A DNA stretch of 64,000 nt from Folioceros fuciformis (taxonomy: Eukaryota; Anthocerotophyta; Anthocerotopsida; Anthocerotales), in the NCBI GenBank assembly GCA_049999805.1, contig JBNGIO010006237.1, forward strand, positions 244,369 to 308,368, written 5' to 3'. Each line of letters opens with the position of its first letter. The stretch's first letter is position 1. Position numbers and translations under genes: made by a program. The notes under the pieces were generated by a model. That model was not told the DNA's origin and ran no database searches. It saw nothing but the letters and a program-made list of their open reading frames with translations. Positions 1 through 12,985 of the stretch are shown here, piece after piece.

Positions 1-2098
1 CCGCCGTGGGAGTGATGCTATGGTTTCTGGTCATGGCCTGAAAATGCTCCCGCCCCTTGTTCACGAGACCTGTGTGACTGCATACATTTAGTACACTCAG
101 GAGAGTGATTCCGTCTGGCACTACGCCATCTTCTCTCATTCTGAGAACCAAGTTAAAGACCTTTTCACTGTCTCCTTGACGGGTGTATCCTGCAATCAGC
201 GAATTCCAAGCGCCGACTTCTTTTCTTCCTGGCCATGCCTCGAACACCTCCTGTGCGTCAGGCATGCTACCACACCTTCCAAACATGTTTATCAAACCGC
301 TAGCTACAAGAGAATCAGACTGAAACCCGTGATCTCTGATCTCTGCGTGGAGTTGTTTTCCCAGATGCAATGCTGCAATACTAGAACATGCCTGAAGGAG
401 GTGTACGAATGTCAGAGCATTGGGTGCAACGAGGCCCTCTTCTTGCATAGCATTGTAAATCTCAAGGGCCTCCTGCCCCATGCCCTGCTGGGAATATCCT
501 GCTATCATGGCATTCCACGTTACCACATTTCTTAGACCAAGCCTGTCAAAGACGGCCTGAGCTTTCTCTAGGCTGCCACACCTTGCATACATGTCTACCA
601 AGCTGCTGGCTACAAGGACGTCAGCCTGAAGCCCTCGTTCCCTAGTTTGTACATGAATCTCCTTCCCTTTCTCCAGAGCTGCACAGCCCACACTTGCACA
701 TGCCTGCAGGATGCAGACGTATGTGACAGAATTGGGTGCGGTTATGGCTTCGTCTTGCATTAGTCTGAAAAGGCGAAGGGCTTCCAATCCCATGTCGTGC
801 TGGGAATAGCCTGCTATCATGGCACTCCAGGTCACCACATTTTTATGACCCAGTCCGTCAAACACTCCTCGAGCCTCCTCTAGACTATCACACTTGATGT
901 ACATATCCAGTAAACTGCTAGCCACAAACACGTCAGCTTCAAGTCCTCGTTCTCTAATCTGTGCATGAAGCTGTTTTCCCTGCTCCAAAGCCGGGGTGCC
1001 AACACTTGCACATCCCTGCAACAGGCACAAGAATGTCACACCATCAGGAGCAAGAATGCCTTCTTCTTGCATATTCCTGTAGAGATGAAGACTCTCCTGA
1101 CCCATGCCCTGCTGAGAATATGCTGCTATCATAGCATTCCATGTTGCCACATTCTTTAGACCAAGTCCGTCAAACACCCCACGAGCCTCCTCCAGGTTGC
1201 CACACTTCGCATACATGTTTACCAGGCTCCCACCCACAACCACATCGGCCTGAAATCCTCGTGCTCTGATCTGTGCATGGAGCTGCATGCCCATCTCCAA
1301 AGCTAGGGCGTCCGAGCTTGCACAGGCCTGCAGGAGGCAGACAAATGTAACAAGGGTGGGTTCAGTTATGCCTCCTCGTTGCATAGCACTGTAAAGACGA
1401 AGGGCCTCCTGGCCCATGCCCTGGTGGGCATATCCCGCCATCATGGCATTCCAAGTCACGACATCCTTCCGAGCAAGCCCATCAAACACCCTGCGAGCGT
1501 TCACCACGCTGCCACACTTTGCGTACATGTCAACTACACCGCTACACACAAACAAATCACGCTCAAGGCCGCTAGCCAGGACATCAGCATGCACCTCCTT
1601 CCCAGCTTTCAAGTCCTTTCCCTTGGCACACGCCCGGAGTGCTGCTACAAACACCTGACCATTCGGCCTCACGTTTGATCTGCGCATCCCACGATACAAA
1701 TGCACCGCCAGCTTGTCTTGCCCCCATTTCACATGTGCAGAAATCATGGTCGACCACATAAAGGCATCTGGTTCGGCAAGAAAGGTGAACACGTCCATCG
1801 CCTCCTGTAACCTGCCATGGGAAGCATACATACGCAGGATGTGGTTGCCCAAGAACGTATCCTCCTGATACCCCATTCTCACCGTGAAAGCATGCATACG
1901 ACGACCCAGAGCAAGATCCCCCTTGGCCACACATTGCTTCAGGAAAGTACAGACGAGAGATTTGCAAATGCTTCCGTCTGCACGCACCAGAACTCCAAGG
2001 GCCTCAAAGGCCACACTAAGTTCCCCTTGCTCGCATAGTTTTCTAACAGATTCACCCGATACTGCCCATCTGCATTCCCGAAGCAGCCAGCTGCGCAT
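1..2098 (-). CDS. PLS-type pentatricopeptide repeat (PPR) protein, C-terminus off the window
   Basis: One uninterrupted frame runs from the ATG at 2098 to the left edge, about 699 residues, with no stop. It is a tandem series of about 35-residue PPR motifs in P-L-S order: repeated DVVTWNAMIAGY-type S/P units, VFVxxxLVDMYAKCG units and LQACAS units recur through the visible part. The last visible residues (EHFQAMTRNHSITPT) normally stand just before the E and E+/DYW extensions, so those lie outside the window. PLS proteins bind organellar RNA one base per repeat and mostly direct C-to-U editing or processing in plastids or mitochondria. An in-frame stop lies at 2198-2200 and the first ATG after it is 2098. 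No clear transit peptide is seen, so an upstream exon could exist. No intron is needed. It diverges from the V-ATPase gene. Family assignment is firm; the RNA target is unknown. Confidence 0.93.
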   Translation of the reverse strand, partial: MRSWLLRECRWAVSGESVRKLCEQGELSVAFEALGVLVRADGSICKSLVCTFLKQCVAKGDLALGRRMHAFTVRMGYQEDTFLGNHILRMYASHGRLQEAMDVFTFLAEPDAFMWSTMISAHVKWGQDKLAVHLYRGMRRSNVRPNGQVFVAALRACAKGKDLKAGKEVHADVLASGLERDLFVCSGVVDMYAKCGSVVNARRVFDGLARKDVVTWNAMMAGYAHQGMGQEALRLYSAMQRGGITEPTLVTFVCLLQACASSDALALEMGMQLHAQIRARGFQADVVVGGSLVNMYAKCGNLEEARGVFDGLGLKNVATWNAMIAAYSQQGMGQESLHLYRNMQEEGILAPDGVTFLCLLQGCASVGTPALEQGKQLHAQIRERGLEADVFVASSLLDMYIKCDSLEEARGVFDGLGHKNVVTWSAMIAGYSQHDMGLEALRLFRLMQDEAITAPNSVTYVCILQACASVGCAALEKGKEIHVQTRERGLQADVLVASSLVDMYARCGSLEKAQAVFDRLGLRNVVTWNAMIAGYSQQGMGQEALEIYNAMQEEGLVAPNALTFVHLLQACSSIAALHLGKQLHAEIRDHGFQSDSLVASGLINMFGRCGSMPDAQEVFEAWPGRKEVGAWNSLIAGYTRQGDSEKVFNLVLRMREDGVVPDGITLLSVLNVCSHTGLVNKGREHFQAMTRNHSITPTA

Positions 2099-2673
2099 CC
2101 ACCGCTTTTGCTTCTCCCGGGACCTCGTCTCCCCAGGGCGGGATTCCTCTGTTTCCGACGGCTTTGCCGCACTCTCGCTCTTGTAGGATTCTATTATTCA
2201 GGCACAAAGTGTTTTTATTAGAATTCTATATAAGCCTGTTCTGATTAGGTGTAGGAGGCAGGTGGGCACTCGTTCAGACGAGCAACGTGACGCGTCCACC
2301 GTTCACGTACGCAATGAGTCACCTGGGGGGTCGCCACAGTGAGAAGTTGGGGAAGGCTCTCATTCTACGGCGTTGAGAGCTGCCTCAACCTCGTTGGGTT
2401 TCCGGGCAGGGAATTGTGTATGAGCGCATCCAGCCTGCCTGGCTCGATCGTGGTTGCGTGAATTGTTAGGGCTGGCATTGTCGAATGCTTGTGTTTGGTG
2501 GTTGTGGCAGGCCCAGTTTGCGTCAGATCCGTGTCGGTCTTGTGTCTCAGATCTGGTGCACAGGCTCATGCCTTTGCGGAGGATTTGGTGCTGGTGCCAG
2601 GCTGCGGTGGAGTAGGTAGTGGCGAGAAGGCGGGAGAGCAGGAGCGCGCGAGGGAAGGAGAGGGGGAGCAGCC
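2099..2673. promoter_or_regulatory. Shared upstream region of the divergent PPR and V-ATPase D genes
   Basis: These 575 bases separate two start codons that point away from each other, so both promoters must lie here or in leader introns. A TATA-like string (ctatataag, about 2226-2234) reads toward the V-ATPase gene; it would imply a leader of roughly 400 bases. No other element is recognisable, and the TATA assignment is only an inference. Confidence 0.4.
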
Positions 2674-3549
2674 ATGTCGGGGCAGGGGCAGCGTCTTAAC
2701 GTGGTTCCCACCGTGACCGTGCTCGCGGTGGTGAAAACGCGGCTTGTTGCCGCGACCAAGGGGCACCAGATGCTGAAGAGGAAGAGTGATGCCCTCACTC
2801 AGCGATTTCGGCAGATCCTCAAGCGCATATTGGAGACCAAGGAGGCCATGGGAGAAGTGATGAAGCAGAGCTCGTTTGCTCTAGTGGAGGCCAAGTATGC
2901 TGCGGGTGACGATATCAAGTTGACGATCTTTGAGAACGTGGGGACGGCTACCGTCAGGGTGAAGGCCAAACAAGATAACATCGCCGGGGTCAAGCTTCCA
3001 GCATTTGAGCCCGATATTATTCCTGGGGATACTAAGCAGGATCTCACGGGTCTGGGTAGGGGTGGCCAGCAGGTTAAGGTGTGCAAGGCTGCGTATCTGA
3101 AAGCCATTCAGCTGTTGGTGCAGCTGGCGTCATTGCAGACCTCGTTTTTGTCTCTTGATGAGGCTGTTAAGAGCACCAACCGCAGGGTGAATGCTTTGGA
3201 GAATGTGGTGAGACCTCGGTTGGACAATACCATACGGTACATCAAGGGTGAGCTGGACGAGCTGGAGAGGGAGGACTTTTTCCGGCTCAAGAAGGTTCAG
3301 AATGGCAAGAAGAAGGAGCTTGAGAGGGTGGCTCTGGAAAAGCAGAGAAAGTTAGAGGTTGTGGAGGATGATGGTGATGGTGATGAGCTGCATGTGTCAC
3401 TACAGGGGAATCATTATAACCATCATTCACAGGGTCACCGTCCTCTCCGTGGCTCTCTCGGTCACCACCACGGATCTGCTCAGAGAGCTACGCAAAGCAC
3501 TAATCTATTGGCTGCTGGCAATGAAGAAGATTCCGACATCATCTTTTGA
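2674..3549 (+). CDS. VHA-D: V-type H+-ATPase subunit D
   Basis: Single exon of 291 residues. Subunit D is the central-stalk rotor of the V1 sector; it couples ATP hydrolysis to proton pumping at the vacuole and endomembranes. The start MSGQGQRLNVVPTVT, the block TKGHQMLKRKSDAL, the LGRGGQQV stretch, the NRRVNALENVV helix, ELDELEREDFFRLKK and the tail DSDIIF are all typical of plant VHA-D. The two long termini form the antiparallel coiled coil of the family. Plant relatives are about 261 residues; the excess here is a His/Gly-rich insertion (about residues 238-270, with HYNHH and GHHHGS) just before the conserved tail. Absence of introns agrees with my recollection of the Arabidopsis gene. Its 3' end faces the membrane-protein gene. 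Confidence 0.96.
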   Translation: MSGQGQRLNVVPTVTVLAVVKTRLVAATKGHQMLKRKSDALTQRFRQILKRILETKEAMGEVMKQSSFALVEAKYAAGDDIKLTIFENVGTATVRVKAKQDNIAGVKLPAFEPDIIPGDTKQDLTGLGRGGQQVKVCKAAYLKAIQLLVQLASLQTSFLSLDEAVKSTNRRVNALENVVRPRLDNTIRYIKGELDELEREDFFRLKKVQNGKKKELERVALEKQRKLEVVEDDGDGDELHVSLQGNHYNHHSQGHRPLRGSLGHHHGSAQRATQSTNLLAAGNEEDSDIIF

Positions 3550-4266
3550 CTTGCTTGTGACTCCTGTTCATGTCCTATTGTCCCCCAATCTGTCATCAGC
3601 AGGGTTTGGGCTCAAGGTCTGTCATTTGTCATGCGTCGGCAGGGGCGTCTGAGAGTTTCTGCAACGTGGAGTGTAGTCAAGCTTTGCCCTTAAAGCCTGC
3701 AGGTTTCCCTTACAGCTGGGAAGGGCATGGCATGGCGGATGGGTCCTTCGTCTCCTTGTATACGACTTAGTTTTTTGAATCTGCAGAACACAAGTGAGAG
3801 TGAGAGCCGTGCATCGGACGGACTAGTGGGCTCCTTCACTGAAGCATGTGGTTGGTTTTAGCTGCCGACTAATCTAGGAAGTCTCTTCATGGGTTTTCAT
3901 AGGTTCCAGGTGACGTCCCAGTTCTGCAATCTGCAAGGTTCTAGGACGAAGACGACAGAACGGAGTGTAGGACATCGCGGGTGGATATGCACTGCCGGCT
4001 TACTGTTGACATTAATTCTAGCAGTTGGGACTATACGAGCTCATGATCGCGTGCTACTTGGACTCTTGGAAATTTTGTCAGAACGAAGGACCGCGTTCTA
4101 AGGCCTTCCTTCTCGCTATGGTCTTACCCCCTAGGTGTAGGACCAAAATTTTCAATGAACATTCTGTTTCGTGTTGCTCTCCATTCGAGTGTATGTTCGT
4201 GTTGTGTCCGACGCTGCATATGGGATGGTCTGTTGCTGGACGCTTGCAATCGCGTCGTACTGCTGC
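3550..4266. other. Convergent 3' flanks, no gene seen
   Basis: About 720 bases between the stop codons of VHA-D (+) and the next gene (-). It should hold the 3' untranslated regions of both. Only short frames without family resemblance are present. Confidence 0.5.
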
Positions 4267-5476
4267 CTAGGTCACACTTGGAGAACAGCTCATCGGAAAA
4301 GAGCGCTGCACGATCCTGCCATTCAACGCAAGAGCTAGAACATCCAGCTCCTCGACGAACCACAGCTCGTTCACCTCTACTTCCCAGCCTGCTAGTTTGC
4401 TAGTTGCTTGCTCCGCAAAAGCCTTGAGCAAAGGTAGGGCTTCGTCGACACCACTAATTCCCCTCGGCAGTCCTAGGATCCTGGCAAAGGATGAGTGTAG
4501 TATGACATCGTTGTAGAATTGATGAGTAGGAGAGAAGGGCAGAGCAGCTTTGAGTTGGGATCGGATCACGGCAGGGTCAGGGCCCGTTACGACATCCCAC
4601 AGTCCGAGTAAAACTCCAGTAGACGTAACCACCACCCTTTGCAAAACTATCTTCAGGGCGCAAAGTTTGTCCACTACAGCACCAATGCGCTGAGCCTCCT
4701 CCTCAACTTCCACCGCGGTAGCCGGGACAGGATCCATGTGATGAGATGCGTGGTACAGGCTGAAGTGGTAAAGTTCAGGGTCCTGTAGCCAGATTGCTGC
4801 TTCCGAGAAATGTCGAAACACGGCCTGACTCAACTCTTGAAAGATCATCCTGGCATCTTTGGGGTTCATGTGCAGCACCGTCGCCCGCACAGGTGGATAG
4901 GCCGGCTTCAACACCGGCTTAGCCTTGCCGCCTCTAATCTCGAACAGATCTGACAGCTTAAGTGCCTGCGAAGTGCTCCCGCCTAACAAAAACTTGGGCT
5001 TCCCTCTGTCCAGATCAGCCGCCATCTCCTTGTACAGGTCCAGTCGCTGCCGGGCATAATTGGGAGCATCAGACGATTGCATCTCTAGCGCCAGCGCCGG
5101 CTGCAAAAACAATTCACCGCATTCCATCATTCCTAACCAGCGTATTGCAACTGCGTCTGCATCAGATTCCAGACCGTAGGTTAACGTCGAGTGCACGCGC
5201 AAAATTCACCTGAGAAGGTTTGGGCACGACGCGCAGGCGGGTGGCAAGCAGAAGCAGCACCGCAAGGGATAAGACTAGGATCGTGCAAGGTCCCAATCGC
5301 AGGAAGCGCAGGTGGAGCGGGTGAGCTTGAAACCGCCTGGTTCCTGGCAGCTCCTTCTCATTGCTATCCGTGTGCGACATCCAGGCCATCGGGCACGAGC
5401 CTGAGAGCCTCATTACCAGTGCGTCATTCAAGAGGACGAGGGAACCATAAGCAGAAAAATTGGGTGATGAGCCCAT
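4267..5476 (-). CDS. Single-pass membrane protein with two HxS motifs (2H-phosphoesterase-like?)
   Basis: Two exons join in phase: 5476-5210 (ATG at 5476, ends CAG before GTGAAT) and 5100-4267 (after a T-rich TTTTTGCAG acceptor), giving about 367 residues. Residues about 60-80 (CTILVLSLAVLLLLATRL) form one membrane anchor with a basic flank, suggesting a type II protein whose bulk faces the lumen. The C-terminal part carries YHFSLYH and, about 85 residues on, ILHSSFARILG. Paired HxS/T motifs this far apart are the signature of the 2H (LigT-like) phosphoesterase fold, so an RNA or cyclic-nucleotide phosphoesterase-like activity is a reasonable inference, unproven. A later Met (MSHTDSNEKEL) could also be the start. 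I do not recall a characterised plant relative. Confidence 0.75.
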
Positions 5477-5875
5477 TTCCGAAACCCACCAGCCATTATT
5501 GGGTCATGGCGCTAACAAGCCACAACTAACCTCCATGTTTAACGAACCCATAATGAACGGGTGGTTTTACCATCTTTTTGAAGGAGGTTGTCGATACCTA
5601 CCCTTTGTTTTAGCCTCCAAGAAAATTACAAACCATTCTATGCATGCTTAAGTCGAAGGGACAAACCTTTTCTAGGAACGGAATAGTTAAAGAACTCCGA
5701 TGTCATAAGCTATTATATGGACACTTAAGCCAAAGGGGCAAACCTTTTCTAGGAATAATATAATTAAGAACTATGATGTAATAGAAACCTTGAGAGAAAA
5801 TATTGAGAGGATGCTCCTTCTTCTATGTAGTCTAGTTCTTGAAGAAATGGAGTTTTAGAGCTCTTGTTTTTTCTC

Positions 5876-6049
5876 GAACTTAGGTTGCATTGGTTTGAAG
5901 GCAAAGATTTCCAAGTGCAAGGTTTGGTCCACTTCCAAGGTATTGCCTTCTTTGGTCTTCTTGAACTTAGGTTGCATTGGTTTGAAGGCAAAGATTTTCA
6001 AGTGCAAGGTTTGGTCCACTTCCAAGGTATTGCCTTCTTTGGTCTTCTC
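5876..6049. repeat. Two tandem copies of an 87-bp unit
   Basis: The unit beginning gaacttaggttgcattgg at 5876 recurs head to tail at 5963 with about one mismatch. The unit length is a multiple of three, so both copies read openly in frame, but no known protein is seen. The near-identity points to a recent duplication. Confidence 0.95.
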
Positions 6050-6634
6050 TAAGGGTGAAATTGCCTCCCTACAAGACCTTTGGGTTTTGAAGGTCCATTA
6101 GGAGCCTCTAGTCTTTGTCTAAGGCTTTGGACTTGGCTCATACAGATGACCTTTCAGATTAAGGGGATCTACAAGTGGCTTTTGACATCCTTTCCTCATG
6201 TTTTGCATATCATTTGGGGTACCTTCTTCACATGGCCCCCTTCTTCGACATTCATTATAAACTGGAGGAGCTTTGACAATAGGATATAGCATGTTTCTAG
6301 AAATATAATCGACCATAGCACCTTGAAATGGAGCTATTGGTGTTGATGGCATTTCTTCAGAGCTAGGTCTTTTTAGCTCCTATCTATGCTGCTCATTTAC
6401 TCATCCAACATTCTTACATCTTGGAATCTTTTATCCTTGGAGTTGAGGAGGATGCCCTCCTTTTCCACATGTTCCTAAGATCAGCTAGGAGCTGTTTTTC
6501 TTCTATGGTTAGAGTTGCTATGTCTTAATTTTTTATCTCTTCTAGGGATGGGGATTTGAGGGCTCCAAGCTTAGTTTCTCGAGAAGAAATAAGAACAAGC
6601 GCAACTTAGTTCTCCTTAGGACTTTTCTATCTGT

Positions 6635-6726
6635 CGATTTGTTCAGGCATGCTCCACTTCTATCCAATCGATTTGTTAAGGCATGGCTCCACTTCTATCC
6701 ATCGACTTGTTCAGGCATGGCTCCAT
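6635..6726. repeat. Three tandem copies of a 34-bp unit
   Basis: Units starting cgatttgttcaggcatgctc recur at 6635, 6669 and 6703 with small differences. This is a short minisatellite within the AT-rich block; no function is visible. Confidence 0.85.
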
Positions 6727-7039
6727 TCTTGCTCGAGGAAAGGGGCAAGTTCTTTGCTCTTGGCTCAACTTTGCATTCAAGCTTTTCGAATCGCATTAGC
6801 CACATTCTCTATTGCATTGAGGTTTCCGCCTTGGTTTTAATGGGTCCAACCTTTGGCTTGCTCTCTCTCCTCTTGCAACTACATGCCTCGTCACCTAATA
6901 TATGCCTCGTCACCTAATAAATTTGGTACTCATCTTGCTAGTAGCCTCGATTAGGGGACAAAGCATTGCTACGCATGATGCTATGCATGATGTCATGGTT
7001 TTCTTCACCAAGGAGGCTAGTTTTCTACCCTGTAGGAGC

Positions 7040-7280
7040 GCCTATACACTTTGCTTAATGACTTTCAGGCTGATCTTTTCCTCATCGAAGGAGAACGCAT
7101 TTATGTTGTTGACGTGATCATAAGTAAACCTCTCTTGGATAGTTCTTTTATCCCTCTTGCCATGAAGACCCACAAGATCATATACAAGGTGCTTTCCAAG
7201 TTTGTGAAGACTCATGCCAAAGTAGTTTACAATAGGAGAAATGGGCTTAGGCTTAGTCTTCTCTTTCATGAATTGTAGCA
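7040..7280 (+). mobile_element. Decayed retroelement-type fragment (copy 1 of a window-wide family)
   Basis: The + strand reads VDVIISKPLLD, then FIPLAMKTHK and a basic helix region. The same order (a DVxVTxP-like strand followed by F-I-P-L-A-x-E-x-H-G) occurs at 34.5 kb and 61.5 kb. I recall such segments in plant and animal retroelement proteins, where they look like a PD-(D/E)XK-type nuclease domain; that identity is inference. This copy lacks roughly 40 residues between the two blocks compared with the 34.5 kb copy. It is broken and not a gene. Confidence 0.5.
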
Positions 7281-8153
7281 TTTTTTCATTAGAGGGTTTC
7301 CATTCCACCATACTGAGCATTGGCTAATGCTATGGAAAGGGAATGATAATGGAGGTAGCATTAACGACTCTGATGGTAGTGGACCTTTCTTCCTTGCAGA
7401 CCATGATATCCTAGGTGCTACTGGCCATATTAGGTTCAATGGCTTCAAGGGCTAGCCATAGTAACCAGGTTACCTGGCCCTAGTGACTTGGTTATCTTTG
7501 GTGGTGGTTTGTCTCTCTCCTTCTTTAGGGATAGATGGTTTTCCTATCTTATTTTTCTATTGCTGGAATCCATATATTACATTAGTTTTATTTTATAATA
7601 ATAAATATACATAACTATAATAATAAGATATAATTCATAGATATTTATTTAGAATTGTTACTTTTTTTCGAGTGTCTTTAATAATTCAGCAGGATTCCAC
7701 TATGATAGACGTCAGAAAGTTTGAAAGTATGAAATTTATTTAAAAAAATATACTTTAAAATTAACGAAAATATATATTAGGTATACCAACAGATAAATAT
7801 CTTAACAGAAATAGGAACAATGCTGTTTGTCCACATAGATGCACAAATGTGGAGCACGATCGGATCGGATTCGATTCCAGCGAGTGTGAGAGAGAGATGT
7901 ACATACACAAATCGTGCTTGCGCAGCAAAGGCCATGTTGTGGGCCAAGGTGTGACGTTTGCCTCTATCCCAAATCTGCTAGACGGCCTAGAGGCGGTTGC
8001 GTCCTCGCAAGTGCACCGGTTACAGTCGGTGAGCAGGATTCGTAACTCTGCCTGGGCCTCGGCCTTCACCAGCGTGTTGCCATCGTAGTGTCACACTGCT
8101 GATTCTTGTGTCCTCTGAATCCTCTTGTGTGCACGCAGAAGCGAGCAATTGGC

Positions 8154-9385
8154 ATGGCGATGGCGGAGACCCTTGCCCGTACCTTTGTTTTCCGCCTCCC
8201 AGCTGCTGCTAGCGGCAGCAGCAGCAGCGGCACTGGCGGCGCCCGCGGGGGCTCCGCCCAGACTCTCTCACTCAAGCGCCTGGCGTGCATGCAGGTGAGC
8301 GGGAGAGTCGTAGTGGTGAGCAGGTGGCAGGCTCGGCAGCTCGTCCGTGCTGCTGCCGGGGAAGGCCCGGAGCTCGGGGTGGGAGTGGCGGAGGAGGAGG
8401 CTACCTTCCTGCCTTCTGGAGAGTGGCCCGAGAATTTCTCCATGCTCAACTTTGAGGATTTGTCTGCCCATTATGAGCCTATCATCTTCAAGGCTGAGGT
8501 TGGCTCTCCTTTGTCATGCCCTTGTGCTCGTACGGCGGCGGCCGAACTCCTGAATTGCTTGATTTGGAGTGTTGGCCGGTGTAGCAGTGACGTCGCTTAT
8601 CTGTGGGACGTTTGAGGGGTCCTCTGTAGTGATGGGCTTGGAACTAGGATGTTGTTGTTGGCCGGCATGCGTCGTATTTGTTTTACAAGCGGGCCCTGTG
8701 AAATGAATAATGTGTAACGCATCACTTGCCCTATTTCTGTGCAGGCTCAACCATCAACGTTCTTAGCGGACGTGATGTCCAAGGTTATCTACACGGCGAG
8801 AGCCCACGACATTTTGGAGGAGGTGGACCACTTTTTCAACGAGATCTCTGGGTTGCCTGTGATTGACGCAGATCTCAGGTGCATTGGCGTCTTATCCAAG
8901 AAGGACAGAGCGAAGGCAACTCTAGGGGTGCGTCGTTTTCTGTACTTCATTTGCTGCACTGTTGTGTCATCCGTGTTGTTGCTCCCTCTCTAAATCCAAT
9001 GCATGTTGCAGCTGAGGTCCACTGTTGGGGAGGTCATGAGCTCGCCAGCTATCACTTTATCTGCCGACAAAACCGTCTCAGGTGTGTATATTTCCGTCTC
9101 GTGTTCCATGGTTTCGTCTCCTTCCTATGTCTTTGCAGTGATAGTTGATTCTCACACTGGTGTTGGTTTGGACAGACGCCGCTGTGCTGATGTTGAAGAA
9201 CAAAATTCACCGCATCCCTGTCGTCAACGAATCTCAGCAAGTCGTAGGTGAGGCGTGCTTTCTTTCAACCTTTTTTCAACAGCTTGGTGGAGGTATTTTG
9301 GCTTGTCGAGTTATTGAAACCAGCACGTCCTGCAGGAATTGTGACCAGGACTGACATATTCACCGCTTTGGGAGGAGGGAAGTAG
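8154..9385 (+). CDS. CBS-domain protein, probably plastid-targeted
   Basis: Five exons close in phase: 8154-8498, 8745-8927, 9012-9081, 9176-9247 and 9336-9385, giving 239 residues. The first about 70 residues are rich in Ala, Ser and Arg with few acids, like a plastid transit peptide. A linker (PSGEWPENFSMLNFEDL) is followed by two CBS modules: residues about 116-175 (ADVMSKVIYTARAHDIL through GLPVIDADLRCIGVLSKKD) and about 177-239 (VGEVMSSPAITLSADKTVS through RIPVVNESQQVVGIVTRTD). A CBS pair binds adenosine nucleotides and acts as an energy or redox-linked regulatory module; plant stand-alone CBS pairs (CBSX type) regulate thioredoxins. The linker differs from the CBSX1/2 sequences I remember, so no symbol is assigned. 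It lies upstream of KAR on the same strand. Confidence 0.85.
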
Positions 9386-10120
9386 CCCGACAACATGGAG
9401 CAGGGGGGCCGTTTGTGTCAGCTGCCCGTCTTGTGTACTTGTAGTTCAGCTTGGTCATCATCCAGCCTGGTGTTCAGAGAATCTCTTTTGTGAAAACCTT
9501 GTCTTCCCCACTCCTGTGAGTTCTAGCGGACTACGGCCAATCAAAAGGAGGAGATCTTGCACATGCAGCCGGTGCCTCGGTTGAGTGGGAACATCATCTG
9601 CATGGGTCACAGCAACTGTAGACCGATCTCATGCAGATACAGCCTCTTCTGGATGGTCGGTGAGAAAGGTTCTAGCCCTGTGTGGTCTGTCAATGCATGT
9701 AGTTGTTAGACGTGTACAGGTGTGTCGAGTTCGGGCTTACCCAGTCCTTCGGGGGCTTAAAACTGCAAACACCATGGTTTCCGAAATATGAACTTGGTTG
9801 TGACTCCAACGTAACTAACCAGAGTGGTTGATCCTTAACACCCGAAGATCGTTGTCATCGCCAGAGCACAGGAGATAACGCCTGCGGCGAATTCGGTGAG
9901 GTTGGCAGGTAGGTAGCTTCTCCCAGACAAGGAAGCATGCATTTCCGGCCCGGCTTCTGGTCTCTCTAAAACGGGAAACAAGAGCTTTCCGTTTCGACAC
10001 CAGATTCCAGATCCTCGCCCACTACATAAAATTCTCCGCTTTCTCGGACGTTGGTCGCCATCATTTGGCAGCAGTAGAGTTACAAGAATTCCTGCTGATC
10101 TTGTGCGCAGCAAGTTCGTC
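9386..10120. other. Intergenic region between CBS-domain gene and KAR
   Basis: About 735 bases, expected to hold the 3' end of the CBS gene and the promoter and leader of the KAR gene. Only short frames with no family resemblance are present. Confidence 0.5.
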
Positions 10121-12052
<1,932 letters not shown>

Positions 12053-12316
12053 GGTACCCTTCACCTTATGGTCGACCACGTGCCTAATGCTACAAACAAT
12101 CCATGGAACTTGCAAACGTGCAAAGGTTTGTATCTGTATACTACAGAGCGACAAGGCAGTCTACATGCGTAAAGTACGCGGAACGGAAAACGTGAATCCC
12201 AAGTTTTTGTTTGAGACGAACCTTGAGGAGGTAGCAGAATGGTCAGATTGACCTGATCCGATTCTCCCCTGAAACAGTTTAACTAGATTTGTTTAATGAC
12301 ACTGTGCAAGCTCGTT

Positions 12317-12985
12317 TCACATCTTAAATTGTCGCTCTGCAGCAAACTCTATTTTCTGTCCTGTGGACCGAAAGTAGTGGTTCTCTAGCTCCCTCAGAGA
12401 CTCCGCAGCCTGCTCCGCTATTGTCGCCAGCAACCGATCCGCTTCCTGGCTGTCCTCGGAAAACTTGGCCACCCGTTGTTCCACATGGTTGTTCAAAGCC
12501 AGGAAGTCCGAAAACACGGCTGTTTGTTTCAGCTCCGACACAAGCTTCAGCAACACATCAGCAGCCTGGACCTGTCGGATAACGAAATTAACAGAGGAAA
12601 TCAAAACCTTGAGGTTCAGTACACAAGTTAAAAGAAACAAACGAACAGACACGCACAGCATCCTCTAACCTACCACGCGGGAAGAGTGCACTTCCATCTG
12701 AAATACCTCCTGCGCGGTCCTCACAGAATCGACAGCCACCTGCAAAAATCAAATCACCTCGTGCGACTCAACAACTGAGGCATCAAGCCGCTCCCTCTGC
12801 CTTGCCAGAATGCTCACCCGTGAAGCCTTCATCAGATGGGAGAAATTGTCCAGCATGCTCGTAATTTCCGAGTCAGCACGCTGCAACAACGTCCGTTGCC
12901 TCTGTGCAGCCGCGGCCGCCGCGGCTGCAGTCAGAGCGACAGCTCCTCCGCCCGCTCCCGCACCAACGACCGTGGGCTTGCTCAT
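12317..12985 (-). CDS. MED22: Mediator complex subunit 22
   Basis: Three exons close in phase: 12985-12818, 12739-12674 and 12571-12317, giving 162 residues (Arabidopsis MED22 is about 150). MED22 belongs to the Mediator head module, which bridges activators and RNA polymerase II in the nucleus. The start MSKPTVVG is followed by an Ala tract, then [18 protein letters not shown], and the second half has [18 protein letters not shown] and HVEQR, all as in plant MED22. The sequence is almost wholly helical. An earlier in-frame start exists upstream but the conserved region begins just after Met at 12985. The gene is head to head with REC8. Confidence 0.93.

Larger units (their letters stand above)
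5477..8153. other. AT-rich, transposon-derived intergenic block
   Basis: No intact gene. It contains short tandem repeats (listed separately), a decayed retroelement-type fragment near 7.05-7.28 kb and a very AT-rich stretch about 7550-7790. Base composition differs sharply from the flanking genes. The last 300 bases return to genic composition and probably hold the promoter and leader of the CBS-domain gene. Confidence 0.6.

Noticed and set aside
176-1967. Several + strand open frames and one - strand frame rich in Cys/His
   Set aside because: They are shadows of the PPR coding sequence on the - strand; the PPR repeats explain the periodic His/Leu/Ala patterns.
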